Source: Gammaproteobacteria bacterium (GTDB lineage Bacteria; Pseudomonadota; Gammaproteobacteria; Steroidobacterales; Steroidobacteraceae). From it: 49,878 bases of DNA. The stretch lies in contig JAGWPU010000121.1 of assembly GCA_028870355.1 (NCBI GenBank), positions 1 to 49,878 on the forward strand, read 5' to 3'. The notes below the pieces were generated by a model. It ran no database searches. It was given only the letters and a program-made list of their open reading frames with translations, and was not told the DNA's origin. Both the position numbers and the translations under genes were made by a program. Below are positions 1 to 8,770 of the stretch, piece after piece. Positions within the stretch are counted from its first letter, which is position 1; every line of letters starts with the position of its first letter.

Positions 1-1114
<1,114 letters not shown>

Positions 1115-1175
1115 CGGCAACCTCGCGAACGCACCATGTTCGCACATTGGCCGGAGGCTGAGGGACTCGCGCGGC

Positions 1176-2432
1176 TCAGCGTCGCTCGGCGTCGATTCGC
1201 CGGCTCTCGTCCGGCACGGTGCCCGCCCGACCGGCGCCGTCGGCCACCAGCGTCTTGTGTGCCCGCGCCGCGACCCACTGCGCGATCCGCGTGCCCGGCG
1301 GCGGGTTCGCGTAGAAGTAGCGTCGCACGCCCGCGAGGATCGCGCGCGCGATCTTCATCTGCTTCGCCGGGGTGCGCAGCCGCAGCTCCTCGCGCGGGTT
1401 GGAGATGTAGTCGGTCTCGACCAGCATCGACGGGATGTCGGGCGATTTCAGCACGACGAAGCGCGCCTGCTGCACGCGGTCGTAATGCACCTGCTCGGTG
1501 TGCTCGAGCGAATGCAGCACGTCCTGAGCCGCCTGTTCGCTCTCGGTCATCGACGCCGACTGGGACAGATCGAGCAGCACCGACGCGAGGACCGGACTCT
1601 TGTTCTCGAGCGAGACGCCGCCGATCAGGTCGGACGCGTTTTCACGTTCCGCGAGCCAGCGCGCCGCCTCATCGGTTGCCCCTCGCTGCGACAGGATGTA
1701 CACCGAAGCGCCGGCGACCGCGTGGTCGCGGTCCGAATCGGCATGGATCGACACGAACAGGTCCGCGTTGTGCGCGCGCGCCTTGCGCATCCGGTCGCGC
1801 AACGGCACGAAATAGTCCCCGTCCCGCGTCAGGTACGCGCGCATCCCGGGCTGCGCGTCGATGTCGGCCGCGAGGTCGCGGCCGATCGCGAGCACCACGT
1901 CCTTCTCGTGCGTGCCGTACAGCCCGGTCGCACCGGGATCGACGCCGCCATGGCCCGGATCCACCGCGATCACGACGTCGCGGCCCCGGGGCGGCGCATG
2001 GATCACGGTCGCCGGGATCGCACGCGCGGACCGGTCCGCAAGGTCCACGACGAGACGATAGCCGTCGCGAGCGTTCCGAGGATCCGGGAAACTCTTCGCG
2101 GTCGCACCCGATCGCAAGTCGAGCACGACTCTCAGGATCCCGCCGGACCGCTCCGCGGTGCGAACGTCACGGACGAGTCCCGCACCGGCCGGGACCACCT
2201 GCGCACCGGGGCCCATCCGGGTCTGCGGAAAGTCCATGACCACGCGATCGGGATCGCGCAGCAAGAAGAGGTCGTGGGCCGCGCGCCCGGACAGGTCCAG
2301 CACGACCCGGGTCCCGCCCGGACTTGGCCACAGGCGAATCCGGCGCAGCGCGACTGCGTGAGCGGGTACGGCCGCGGCCGCGGCGATCCACGCGCACAGG
2401 AGCCAAGGCCATCGGGATGCGGTCCGCCTCAT
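1176..2432 (-). CDS. amiB: N-acetylmuramoyl-L-alanine amidase (AMIN + Amidase_3)
   Basis: A periplasmic zinc amidase that cleaves the bond between N-acetylmuramic acid and L-alanine to split septal peptidoglycan during daughter-cell separation. The 418-residue protein starts with a Sec-type signal (MRRTASRWPWLL, cleavage probably after AHA near residue 26), then an AMIN domain to about residue 130, then Amidase_3 from about residue 155. Zinc ligands are recognisable: His in DPGHGG, Glu in GTHEKD, His in SIHAD, and the late catalytic Glu in VETDYISNP. There is no C-terminal LysM repeat, so its architecture is like E. coli AmiC, while its position between tsaE and mutL is that of amiB genes. 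The symbol follows position. EnvC/NlpD-type activation is expected from the family, not visible here. Confidence 0.93.
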   Translation of the reverse strand: MRRTASRWPWLLCAWIAAAAAVPAHAVALRRIRLWPSPGGTRVVLDLSGRAAHDLFLLRDPDRVVMDFPQTRMGPGAQVVPAGAGLVRDVRTAERSGGILRVVLDLRSGATAKSFPDPRNARDGYRLVVDLADRSARAIPATVIHAPPRGRDVVIAVDPGHGGVDPGATGLYGTHEKDVVLAIGRDLAADIDAQPGMRAYLTRDGDYFVPLRDRMRKARAHNADLFVSIHADSDRDHAVAGASVYILSQRGATDEAARWLAERENASDLIGGVSLENKSPVLASVLLDLSQSASMTESEQAAQDVLHSLEHTEQVHYDRVQQARFVVLKSPDIPSMLVETDYISNPREELRLRTPAKQMKIARAILAGVRRYFYANPPPGTRIAQWVAARAHKTLVADGAGRAGTVPDESRRIDAERR

Positions 2433-2466
2433 GAGACATTACGTTAACGCCGGTGCATATCATTTT

Positions 2467-2976
2467 TCAAGTTAAATTAGAAAGATAGGAGATAGTTCTA
2501 TCATCCGACGCTAAATATCGAAGCCAAGTGGCGCCGACGTCCGTGCCGCTCTCGATCGATGCGCGACGGCCGTCGCCGTGGTCGACCAGGCGGATCTGCA
2601 GATCCGGCGTGGGCAGGGTCGCCGCGCCGCGCTCGGGCCACTCGATCAGCAGCACCCGACCGGGCGCGAGACACTCGCGCAGGCCGAGCCCCTCGGTCTC
2701 GGTGCGGTCGCGCAGGCGGTACAGATCGACGTGCACGAAGGTCGTCGCGCCGGCCGGATGGGTCTCCACGAGGGTGTAGGTCGGACTGCGGATCGCGCCG
2801 CGCACGCCGCAGGCGCGCAGGAACGCGCGAACCAGCGAGGACTTGCCGGCGCCGATCTCGCCCTGCAGGTGAACCACCCGGCAGGCGTCGTCCGCGCCGG
2901 GAAAGCTGCGGGCGAGCGCTCGGCCGAGCTCGTCGGTCGCCGCGGGATCCGGCAGATCGAAGGTCAGGCGGGTCAT
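2467..2976 (-). CDS. tsaE: tRNA t6A37 biosynthesis ATPase TsaE
   Basis: TsaE is the ATPase partner of TsaB-TsaD in making N6-threonylcarbamoyladenosine at position 37 of ANN-decoding tRNAs. Visible motifs are a P-loop (GEIGAGKSS), a family motif SPTYTLVE about 30 residues later, the VDLYRL segment and LIEWPE. I chose the ATG at 2976, giving MTRLTFDLPD; an upstream in-frame ATG at 3006 would add ten residues that look unlike the family and crowd queG. The last 15 or so residues are encoded by conspicuously AT-rich DNA that also appears to hold the amiB promoter. It is divergent from queG with a 39-bp gap and 34 bp upstream of amiB. Confidence 0.95.
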   Translation of the reverse strand: MTRLTFDLPDPAATDELGRALARSFPGADDACRVVHLQGEIGAGKSSLVRAFLRACGVRGAIRSPTYTLVETHPAGATTFVHVDLYRLRDRTETEGLGLRECLAPGRVLLIEWPERGAATLPTPDLQIRLVDHGDGRRASIESGTDVGATWLRYLASDDRTISYLSNLT

Positions 2977-3015
2977 CGTGCATCCAGGCCGGTCATCGTG
3001 CGGCATTATACGAAC

Positions 3016-4110
3016 GTGAAATCACCGACCACCGCCGACCGCACCGAACTCGTCGCCGCGATCAAGCGCTGGAGCGCGGAGCTCGGCTTCGCCGCGACCG
3101 GGATCGCCTCGATCGACCTCGGCGCCGAGGAGTCGCGCTTTCACGACTGGCTCGCGGCCGGGTTCGCCGGTCGGATGGCCTATCTGGAACGCCACGGGAC
3201 CAAGCGAACCCGGCCGGCCGAGCTCGTCCCGGGCACGGTGAGCTGCATCAGCGCGCGCATCGATTACTGGCCGCACGCGGCCGACGCGGCCGACGCCGCG
3301 ACGGTGCTCGCCGAACCGGATCGCGGCTACGTGTCCCGTTACGCGCTCGGCCGCGACTACCACAAGCTCGTGCGCCAGCGCCTGCAGCGGCTCTGCGAAC
3401 GGATCGCCGCCGCGATCGGGCCGTTCGGCCATCGGGTGTTCGCCGACAGCGCGCCGGTGCTCGAGAAGGCGCTCGCACGCAACGCCGGACTCGGCTGGAT
3501 CGGCAAGCACACGAATCTGATCAGTCGCGACGCCGGCTCGTATTTCTTCCTCGGCGAGATCTACTGCGATCTCGACCTCCCGGCGGATGCCCCGGCGAGC
3601 GCCCACTGCGGCTCCTGCGAGGCCTGCCGACCCGCGTGCCCGACCGGCGCGATCGTCGCACCCTACCGCCTCGACGCGCGCCGCTGCATCTCGTACCTGA
3701 CGATCGAATTGCACGAGGCGATTCCGGTGGAATTGCGCCGCGCGATCGGCAACCGGATCTACGGCTGCGACGACTGTCAGCTCGTGTGCCCGTGGAACAA
3801 GTTCGCGCGACCGACCCGCGAGGCCGGCTTCGCTCCGCGCGAGGGGCTCGACCGACCGGACCTGGTCGCGCTCATCGGCTGGAGCGAGCCGGAATTCCTC
3901 GCGAGGACCGCCGGCAGCCCGATCCGCCGCATCGGCCACGAGCGCTGGCTGCGCAACGTCGCGGTCGCGCTCGGCAACGCCCCGCGCAGCGAGGCCGCCG
4001 TGCGCGCGCTCGCCGCGCGCAGCGACCACCCGTCCGCGCTCGTGCGCGAGCACGTGCGCTGGGCGCTCGCCGAGCAGGAATCAAGACCGCTCGCTCAACC
4101 GAACCCGTAG
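3016..4110 (+). CDS. queG: Epoxyqueuosine reductase QueG
   Basis: Catalyses the last step of queuosine synthesis, reducing epoxyqueuosine to queuosine in the wobble position of GUN tRNAs, using a cobalamin and two [4Fe-4S] clusters. The 364-residue cytosolic protein shows both cluster motifs: CGSCEACRPACPTGA near residue 197 and CDDCQLVCPWN near residue 251. The YALGRDYHKLVRQ and GLGWIGKHTNLIS segments are also family hallmarks. The C-terminal third (WLRNVAVALGNAP, then HEAT-like helices) matches the tRNA-binding region. The start is GTG at 3016; no convincing Shine-Dalgarno precedes it, and AT-rich CATTATAC lies directly upstream. Its 3' end overlaps the opposing panC-like gene by 30 bp. Confidence 0.96.
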   Translation: MKSPTTADRTELVAAIKRWSAELGFAATGIASIDLGAEESRFHDWLAAGFAGRMAYLERHGTKRTRPAELVPGTVSCISARIDYWPHAADAADAATVLAEPDRGYVSRYALGRDYHKLVRQRLQRLCERIAAAIGPFGHRVFADSAPVLEKALARNAGLGWIGKHTNLISRDAGSYFFLGEIYCDLDLPADAPASAHCGSCEACRPACPTGAIVAPYRLDARRCISYLTIELHEAIPVELRRAIGNRIYGCDDCQLVCPWNKFARPTREAGFAPREGLDRPDLVALIGWSEPEFLARTAGSPIRRIGHERWLRNVAVALGNAPRSEAAVRALAARSDHPSALVREHVRWALAEQESRPLAQPNP

Positions 4111-4923
4111 ATTGTCGACGAGGCGGCACGCACCGATCGTCGCCGCGGCGAGCACGATCAGCTCGCGACTGTCGGCGCGCGCCGGCGCGAGATCGCTCGC
4201 CTGCCGGATCCCGAGGTACTCCGGCTCCAGACCGGCCGCCGCGAGGGCTTCGAAGCCCTGTTGCACGAGCGCGTTGTAGTCACGTTCGCCGGCGTCCATG
4301 CGCTTCGCGACGCTGCGCAGCGTCGCGTGCAGGCGCAGCGCCGTCGTGCGCTGCGCGAGCGACAGCTGTCGATTCGTCGACGCGAACACGAGGCCGTCGT
4401 AGTCGCGCGCGATCGGGCACGCGACGAGCTCCAGCGGCAGGAACAGATCGTCGATCAGCTGTCGCACCATCACCAGCCACTGGTAGTCCCGTTCGCCGAT
4501 CACGACGAGGTCGGGTCGCACGATGTTCGCGAGCTTTGCGAACACCGTCGTCCGGCCGACGAAGTGGCCCGGGCGCCGCGCGCCCTCCAGCACGTTCGCG
4601 AGGTGCGGGACATCGACGACCGGTCCGTTCTCGGGGCCGTAGGGGAAGATCTCGTGGATCGGTGGCACGAACATGAGGTCCGCGCCGGCCTTCTGCAGGA
4701 ACTCCCGGTCCGCGGCCTGCGTGAGACTCTCGCGACCCGCGGCGTGCGCGAACGTGCTCACGATCACCCGCACCGAATTCGCACGGGCCGTGGCGATCAA
4801 GCGCTCGTGGCCCTTGTGCAGGGTGCCCGCGGTCGGGATCAGCGCGATCTTCTGGCCGAGGTGGCGCCAGTGGCGGACCCGGTCCCGGATCGAGGCGCTG
4901 CGCGTGAGCATTTCCATCGCCAT
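4081..4923 (-). CDS. panC: PanC-like pantoate-beta-alanine ligase with degenerate active site
   Basis: Overall the protein aligns with pantothenate synthetase (pantoate + beta-alanine + ATP to pantothenate): LIPTAGTLHKGHERLI at the HIGH-type site, EGARRPGHFVG, the GERDYQ loop, DGLVFASTN, and a C-terminal RLVDN. Several positions strongly conserved in PanC differ, however. PTMG reads PTAG, the NPxQF pantoate-binding motif is replaced by AHAAG, the RYPR segment is absent, the GEKD lysine is arginine, and the SSRN arginine is threonine. The two histidines of HxGH remain. Start choice is uncertain: ATG at 4923 is used here; a TTG at 4938 would overlap the kinase stop, and ATGs lie at 4917 and 4911. 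No panB is next to it. It may be a drifted PanC, an altered-specificity ligase, or inactive. Confidence 0.82.
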   Translation of the reverse strand: MAMEMLTRSASIRDRVRHWRHLGQKIALIPTAGTLHKGHERLIATARANSVRVIVSTFAHAAGRESLTQAADREFLQKAGADLMFVPPIHEIFPYGPENGPVVDVPHLANVLEGARRPGHFVGRTTVFAKLANIVRPDLVVIGERDYQWLVMVRQLIDDLFLPLELVACPIARDYDGLVFASTNRQLSLAQRTTALRLHATLRSVAKRMDAGERDYNALVQQGFEALAAAGLEPEYLGIRQASDLAPARADSRELIVLAAATIGACRLVDNLRVRLSERS

Positions 4924-4934
4924 GGCGCGGCTCG

Positions 4935-5606
4935 TCAAACCCCGGGCAACAGCCCGCCGCCGGCCGGATTGAAGAAGTGGCGTCCGCGCCGGATCTTCGC
5001 AAGATGGCCGAACAGCTGCCGATAGTCCGCGTCGCTGCCGATCGGATCGATGGACGCCACGTTCACGATCAGCAGCGGCGAGGCGTCGTAGTCGTGGAAG
5101 AAGCGCGCGTACGACTCGGACAGGCGCTCGAGATACTCTCGCTCGATGAACTGCTCGTAGCGGATCCCGCGCTTCGCGATCCGGTCGAACAGCGCGTCGA
5201 CCGGCGCCTGCAGGTACACGACCAGATCGGGCTTCGGCGCATCGACGACGACGCGCGAGTAGACCTGCTCGTAGAGTGCGTATTCGGCGTCGTCCAGGGT
5301 CACGCGTGCGAACAAGCGATCCTTCTCGAGAAGGTAATCGGAGACCCGCACCGCGTCGAACAGGTCGGCTTGTCGCAGCTCCTCGATCTGGCGTGCCCGC
5401 TGGAACAGGAACGACAGCTGCGCCTGGAACGCCGCGGCCCGCGGATTGCGATAGAAGCGCTCGAGGAACGGGTTCTGGTCGGCCTGCTCGAGGATCAACT
5501 TGCCGTTCATCGACTGCGCCAAGCGGCGCGCGAGACTCGTCTTGCCGACGCCGATCGGCCCCTCGATCGCGATGAACCGGTGCGGATTCGCGCTCACCTC
5601 AGTCAT
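4935..5606 (-). CDS. Deoxynucleoside kinase family protein
   Basis: A P-loop kinase of the deoxynucleoside kinase (dGK/dAK/TK2-like) family, which phosphorylates deoxynucleosides for nucleotide salvage in the cytosol. The P-loop is EGPIGVGKTS near residues 14-23. A substrate-site segment NPFLERFY follows, then SDYLLEKDRLFA, which corresponds to the family's base-binding/DRS region. The late arginine-rich part IAKRGIRYEQFIEREYLERLSESY resembles the LID. Start: the ATG at 5606 has GGATGA about eight bases upstream; an ATG at 5618 is an alternative. Both overlap the folK stop, suggesting translational coupling in the pcnB-folK-kinase-panC series. The natural substrate cannot be told from sequence. 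Confidence 0.88.
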   Translation of the reverse strand: MTEVSANPHRFIAIEGPIGVGKTSLARRLAQSMNGKLILEQADQNPFLERFYRNPRAAAFQAQLSFLFQRARQIEELRQADLFDAVRVSDYLLEKDRLFARVTLDDAEYALYEQVYSRVVVDAPKPDLVVYLQAPVDALFDRIAKRGIRYEQFIEREYLERLSESYARFFHDYDASPLLIVNVASIDPIGSDADYRQLFGHLAKIRRGRHFFNPAGGGLLPGV

Positions 5607-6129
5607 TCGATTCGTCATCCAGGACGCCGATCCCCTCGCCCCCGACCCGTTCCCTCAATTCGCGAACTCGACCGCAACCCGGGATCACCAGCGTCGGCGC
5701 GACATCCGCGAGAGGATACAACACGAAATTGCGCTCGCGAACGCCCGGATGCGGAACCTCCAGGCCGGGCTCGGCGACGGGCGCGCCCGCGATCCAGATC
5801 AGGTCGAGGTCGATCACGCGCGGACCCCAGCGTTCGGTCCGGCGCCGGCCCATCGCCCGCTCGATCGCGAGCAGGTCGTCGAGCAGTTCGCGCGCACCGC
5901 AGGTCGTCAGCACGCCCGCGACGGCGTTCAGGAACTCGGGCTGGTCCTGCGGGCCCATCGGTCGCGACCGGTAGATCCTCGAGCGCGCGACGAGGCGCGT
6001 GCGATCGAGGGTCGCGAGCCGCTCGAACGCCTCCTCGATCCGCGCCCGAGGGTCGCCGAGATTGCTGCCGATCGCGACGTAGGCCGGCCGCCAGAGCGCG
6101 TCCGTGCTCGCGGCCTCGCGACCCCTCAA
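5599..6129 (-). CDS. folK: 2-amino-4-hydroxy-6-hydroxymethyldihydropteridine diphosphokinase
   Basis: FolK transfers pyrophosphate from ATP to 6-hydroxymethyl-7,8-dihydropterin in folate synthesis. The sequence runs AYVAIGSNLGDPRARIEEAF at the N-terminus, then SRIYRSRPMGPQDQPEFLNAVA, ERAMGRRR and the HPPK signature RWGPRVIDLDLIW, ending with EVPHPGVRERNFVLYPLADVAP. All expected substrate-binding segments are present. The likely start is TTG at 6129, which overlaps the pcnB stop as TTGA; no better in-frame start lies before the conserved region. That gives 176 residues, slightly longer than usual. It is coupled to pcnB upstream and to the kinase downstream. Confidence 0.93.
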   Translation of the reverse strand: MRGREAASTDALWRPAYVAIGSNLGDPRARIEEAFERLATLDRTRLVARSRIYRSRPMGPQDQPEFLNAVAGVLTTCGARELLDDLLAIERAMGRRRTERWGPRVIDLDLIWIAGAPVAEPGLEVPHPGVRERNFVLYPLADVAPTLVIPGCGRVRELRERVGGEGIGVLDDESND

Positions 6130-7526
6130 GGAGCCGCCGGCGGCGTCCCGCTGCGCCGCCCCCGGCGTCGCCGGCGACGGCGCGACGACGACGCACCGCC
6201 ATCGGCAGCCGGCGCTTGCCCGGGGCGCGCCTGCACTCGCTGCAGACGCTCCTCCTGGGGCAGCGTCTGGATCTCGGTCCACCAGGCCGCGACGTCCGGG
6301 TCGGCGGCGCCGACCTGCACCCGCAGCATCAGGAAATCGTAGGCCGCGCGAAACCGCGGATGGTGCAGCAGGCCGAGGCTCTTCACGCCGCTGCGTCGGT
6401 TGAAGCGGGGTTGCAGCATCAGCAGCTCCCGCATCGGCACCGAGAAGCGCCGGGGGATCGCGACCCGGGACTGCTGCTTCTTCAGCACGACGTCGCAGGC
6501 GTCGAGCAACTGTGCGACGTCGGGCGCTGGCCCGGCATTGCGCTCGTTCATCTCCCGCAGCACCGCGCCCCACAGGAGCAGTGCGAACAGGAACGTCGGC
6601 GTGACCGCCTTGTCGGCGCCGATCCGCTCGTCGGTGCTCTGCAGGCCGATCTCGAGCATCTGCTCCGAATAGGCGTACGGCGGCTGCACGAACGCCGCCG
6701 CCGCGAGCGGAAACAGGTGTTCGAACAGCCCGTAGCGGCGCAGCAGCGCGTAGGACTTCGCGCCGTAGCCGGACAGGAACAGCTTCAGCGTCTCGTCGAA
6801 GAGCCGCGCCGGCGGCACGCCGTCGAGGAGCGACGCGAGCCGGGCGACCGGCGCTTCGGTCGGTGGATCGAAGGTGAAATCGAGCTTCGCCGCGAACCGC
6901 ATCGCCCGCAGCATCCGCACCGGATCCTCCCGATAGCGGGCATCGGGGTCGCCGATCAGGCGCAGGCGGCGCGCCGCGACGTCCGCGAAGCCGCCGGCAA
7001 AGTCCCAGACCGAGAAGTCCTCGATGTTGTAGTACAGCGCGTTCGCGGCGAAATCGCGCCGCCAGACGTCCTCCTCGATCGTCCCGTAGACGTTGTCCCG
7101 CAGGATCCGGCCACGCGGATCGATCGCCCGGTCCTCCGGCTCTTCCGCGGCCGTCGCCGGCGCGTCCGCGTCGGGATCCTCCGCGTCCTCCCGCTCTGGT
7201 GCGGCCGCGGCACGAAACGTCGCGACCTCGATGATCTCGCTACCGAAGTGGACGTGCGCGAGGCGGAAGCGACGGCCGATCAGCCGGCAGTTGCGGAACA
7301 GGCGCCGGACCTCCTCGGGCAGCGCATTCGTCGCGACGTCGAAGTCCTTCGGGCGCACGCCGAGCAGCAGATCGCGCACGGCGCCGCCGACGAGGAAGGC
7401 CTGATAGCCCGCCTCCTTGAGGCGATACAGCACCTTCAGGGCGTTCGCAGAGATCGCGGCGCGCGAGATCGGATGCTCGGACCGCGGGATGATGGTCGGG
7501 ATGTGGGGGGTCGAGGATTCGTTCAA
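6126..7526 (-). CDS. pcnB: Poly(A) polymerase I
   Basis: PcnB adds 3' poly(A) tails to RNAs and thereby speeds their decay. The nucleotidyltransferase core is clear: FLVGGAVRDLLLGVRPKDFDVATNA near residues 43-67 with the metal-binding Asp pair in DFD, then RLIGRRFRLAHVHF. RDFAANALYYNIED and GDPDARYREDPVRMLRAMRFAAKLDF mark the class II poly(A)/CCA polymerase body. The tail is strongly basic ([13 protein letters not shown]), as is common for PcnB and likely RNA-binding. The first usable start is TTG at 7526. A poly(A) polymerase is favoured over a CCA-adding enzyme by length and the basic C-terminus. It is divergent from the tRNA-Glu transcript and heads the folK operon. Confidence 0.95.
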   Translation of the reverse strand: MNESSTPHIPTIIPRSEHPISRAAISANALKVLYRLKEAGYQAFLVGGAVRDLLLGVRPKDFDVATNALPEEVRRLFRNCRLIGRRFRLAHVHFGSEIIEVATFRAAAAPEREDAEDPDADAPATAAEEPEDRAIDPRGRILRDNVYGTIEEDVWRRDFAANALYYNIEDFSVWDFAGGFADVAARRLRLIGDPDARYREDPVRMLRAMRFAAKLDFTFDPPTEAPVARLASLLDGVPPARLFDETLKLFLSGYGAKSYALLRRYGLFEHLFPLAAAAFVQPPYAYSEQMLEIGLQSTDERIGADKAVTPTFLFALLLWGAVLREMNERNAGPAPDVAQLLDACDVVLKKQQSRVAIPRRFSVPMRELLMLQPRFNRRSGVKSLGLLHHPRFRAAYDFLMLRVQVGAADPDVAAWWTEIQTLPQEERLQRVQARPGQAPAADGGASSSRRRRRRRGRRSGTPPAAP

Positions 7527-7542
7527 AAACGTCAGGTTCCGC

Positions 7543-7570
7543 TTGAGTCAAAAAAATTGGGCCGTATACT
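7543..7570 (+). promoter_or_regulatory. Sigma-70 promoter for tRNA-Glu
   Basis: TTGAGT (7543-7548) and TATACT (7565-7570) are separated by 16 bases and face the tRNA, whose 5' end is 55 bp downstream. The spacer contains an A-tract. The same short segment lies upstream of pcnB on the other strand, so the two promoters are probably back to back. Confidence 0.72.
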
Positions 7571-7624
7571 ACCAGCCCTTCCGACAAAGCGCCGGCCGCG
7601 GGTCGTCGCTCAGGTCCCCAATAG

Positions 7625-7700
7625 GCTCCCTTCGTCTAGAGGCCTAGGACACGGCCCTCTCAAGGCTGTAACACGGGTTCGAATCCCGTAGGGAGCGCCA
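7625..7700 (+). tRNA. tRNA-Glu (anticodon CTC)
   Basis: The 76-nt sequence folds as a standard cloverleaf. The acceptor arm GCTCCCT (7625-7631) pairs with AGGGAGC (7690-7696), followed by discriminator G and an encoded CCA (7698-7700). The anticodon arm CGGCC/GGCTG encloses loop CTCTCAA, whose middle three bases CTC are the anticodon, reading GAG. The T-loop GTTCGAATC is canonical. The D-arm TCGTCTAGAGGCCTAGGA matches the bacterial tRNA-Glu pattern closely. It is a single gene with no neighbouring tRNA in the window. Confidence 0.97.
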
Positions 7701-7742
7701 ATGATATCATTGGGTTGGGCGCAGCACCTTGCGTCGCCCTCC

Positions 7743-8636
7743 TCACCCCGCGTCCCCCTCGCGGATCAGATGCGCGATCAGCGCCTGCTGCGCGATCGTG
7801 ACGTGATGGTCGCGGTGTCTCACCAACGCGTATTCCCGCTGTGGCAGCTCGATCGGAAGCTCCGCGAGCGTGCCCGCCGCGATCGCCGAGGCGACCACGT
7901 GCCGCGAGATGATCGTCGCGCCCGCCCCGGCCTCGACCGCCTCGCGCACGGCCTCGTTGCCCGGTAGCACGAGGAACACGTTGAGATCCTCGAGCGCGAG
8001 GCCTTCGCGCGCGAGCAGATCCTCGAAGATCTGCCGCGTACCCGAACCCGGCTCGCGAATCACCCAGCGCAACCGCGCGATGTCGAGCTTGCCCGATCGT
8101 CGGACCGGCCGCTCGCGTCGATCCGCGGCGACGACGAGCACCATCTGATCGTGCCCGAGAGGCGTGCGGATCAGCGTCGGGTGCTTCGTCGGACCCTCGA
8201 CCAGGCCGATGCTCACTTCACTCGCGGCGACCGCGGCCTCGACCTCGTGGGTATTGCGAATGACGACGTCGAGGCGCACCCGGGGGTTGATCGCATGGAA
8301 CGACGCGAGCCGCCGTGGCAGCCAGTACGTCGCAATGGTCTGGCTCGCCGCGAGCGCGATCGGTCCCGCAGGACTGCCCGCGAGGTCCTGCAGCACCGCC
8401 CGCGCCGTGGCGGCGCGGTCGAGCACCGCGCGCGCCTCGCGCAGGAAGATCCGTCCCGCCTCGGTCAACTGGATCCCGCGCCCGACGCGGTTGAACAGCG
8501 GGACCTGATACAGCGCCTCGAGCGCGCCGATCGCGACCGACGCAGCCGACTGGCTCATCCGCAGCGCCTCGGCGGCGCGCGTGACGTGCCCGCGTTCGGC
8601 CACTTCGACGAAGATGCGCAACTGGTCGAGCGTCAT
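7743..8636 (-). CDS. LysR-family transcriptional regulator, divergent from aprM
   Basis: A 297-residue LysR-type regulator. The N-terminal winged HTH is MTLDQLRIFVEVAERGHVTRAAEALRMSQ onward, with recognition helix around SQSAASVAIGALE, followed by the linker helix and a periplasmic-binding-protein-like effector domain (PIALAASQTIATYWLPRRL and later VIREPGSGTRQIFED). I chose the ATG at 8636 because it begins the conserved HTH; an upstream in-frame start at 8690 would run through the palindrome. It is divergent from aprMBA-sat across 134 bp. LysR regulators commonly control the divergent operon, so control of the apr-sat genes by a sulfur-linked effector is inferred. The effector domain resembles the CysL/CbbR-like type, but I cannot place it further. 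Confidence 0.92.
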   Translation of the reverse strand: MTLDQLRIFVEVAERGHVTRAAEALRMSQSAASVAIGALEALYQVPLFNRVGRGIQLTEAGRIFLREARAVLDRAATARAVLQDLAGSPAGPIALAASQTIATYWLPRRLASFHAINPRVRLDVVIRNTHEVEAAVAASEVSIGLVEGPTKHPTLIRTPLGHDQMVLVVAADRRERPVRRSGKLDIARLRWVIREPGSGTRQIFEDLLAREGLALEDLNVFLVLPGNEAVREAVEAGAGATIISRHVVASAIAAGTLAELPIELPQREYALVRHRDHHVTIAQQALIAHLIREGDAG

Positions 8637-8679
8637 GATCGAGGGTCCGGCATCGCAATTGATCTCATTCGCGCATGAT

Positions 8680-8711
8680 AATAATCGCATTTATCGATTG
8701 AATCGATTATT
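8680..8711. promoter_or_regulatory. Inverted repeat in the lysR-aprM intergenic region (probable LysR operator)
   Basis: AATAATCG (8680-8687) and CGATTATT (8704-8711) are a perfect 8-bp inverted repeat with a 16-base spacer. Within it is an ATCGATTGAATCGAT direct repeat. The region is AT-rich against a GC-rich background and lies about 45 bp upstream of the regulator start and 60 bp upstream of aprM. This is the usual place for a LysR recognition site. A weak promoter for aprM may follow (TTGCGG at 8710, ATAGAG at 8732). Confidence 0.62.
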
Positions 8712-8770
8712 GCGGAGCCTCGTCCCCGGGGATAGAGTGGCGCGAAAACAGAAGCCTCGGGGGACCGCCA

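Noticed and set aside
4977-7691. A 904-codon plus-strand open frame opposite the kinase, folK and pcnB genes
   Set aside because: Composition is that of an antisense shadow (runs of Arg, Ala, Gly) and it even reads through the tRNA-Glu gene.
7701-7742. Possible terminator after tRNA-Glu (GGGCG and CGCCC arms near 7716-7740, and palindrome AATGATATCATT at 7700-7711)
   Set aside because: The arms are short, there is no T-run, and the right arm borders the opposing LysR stop; too weak to call.
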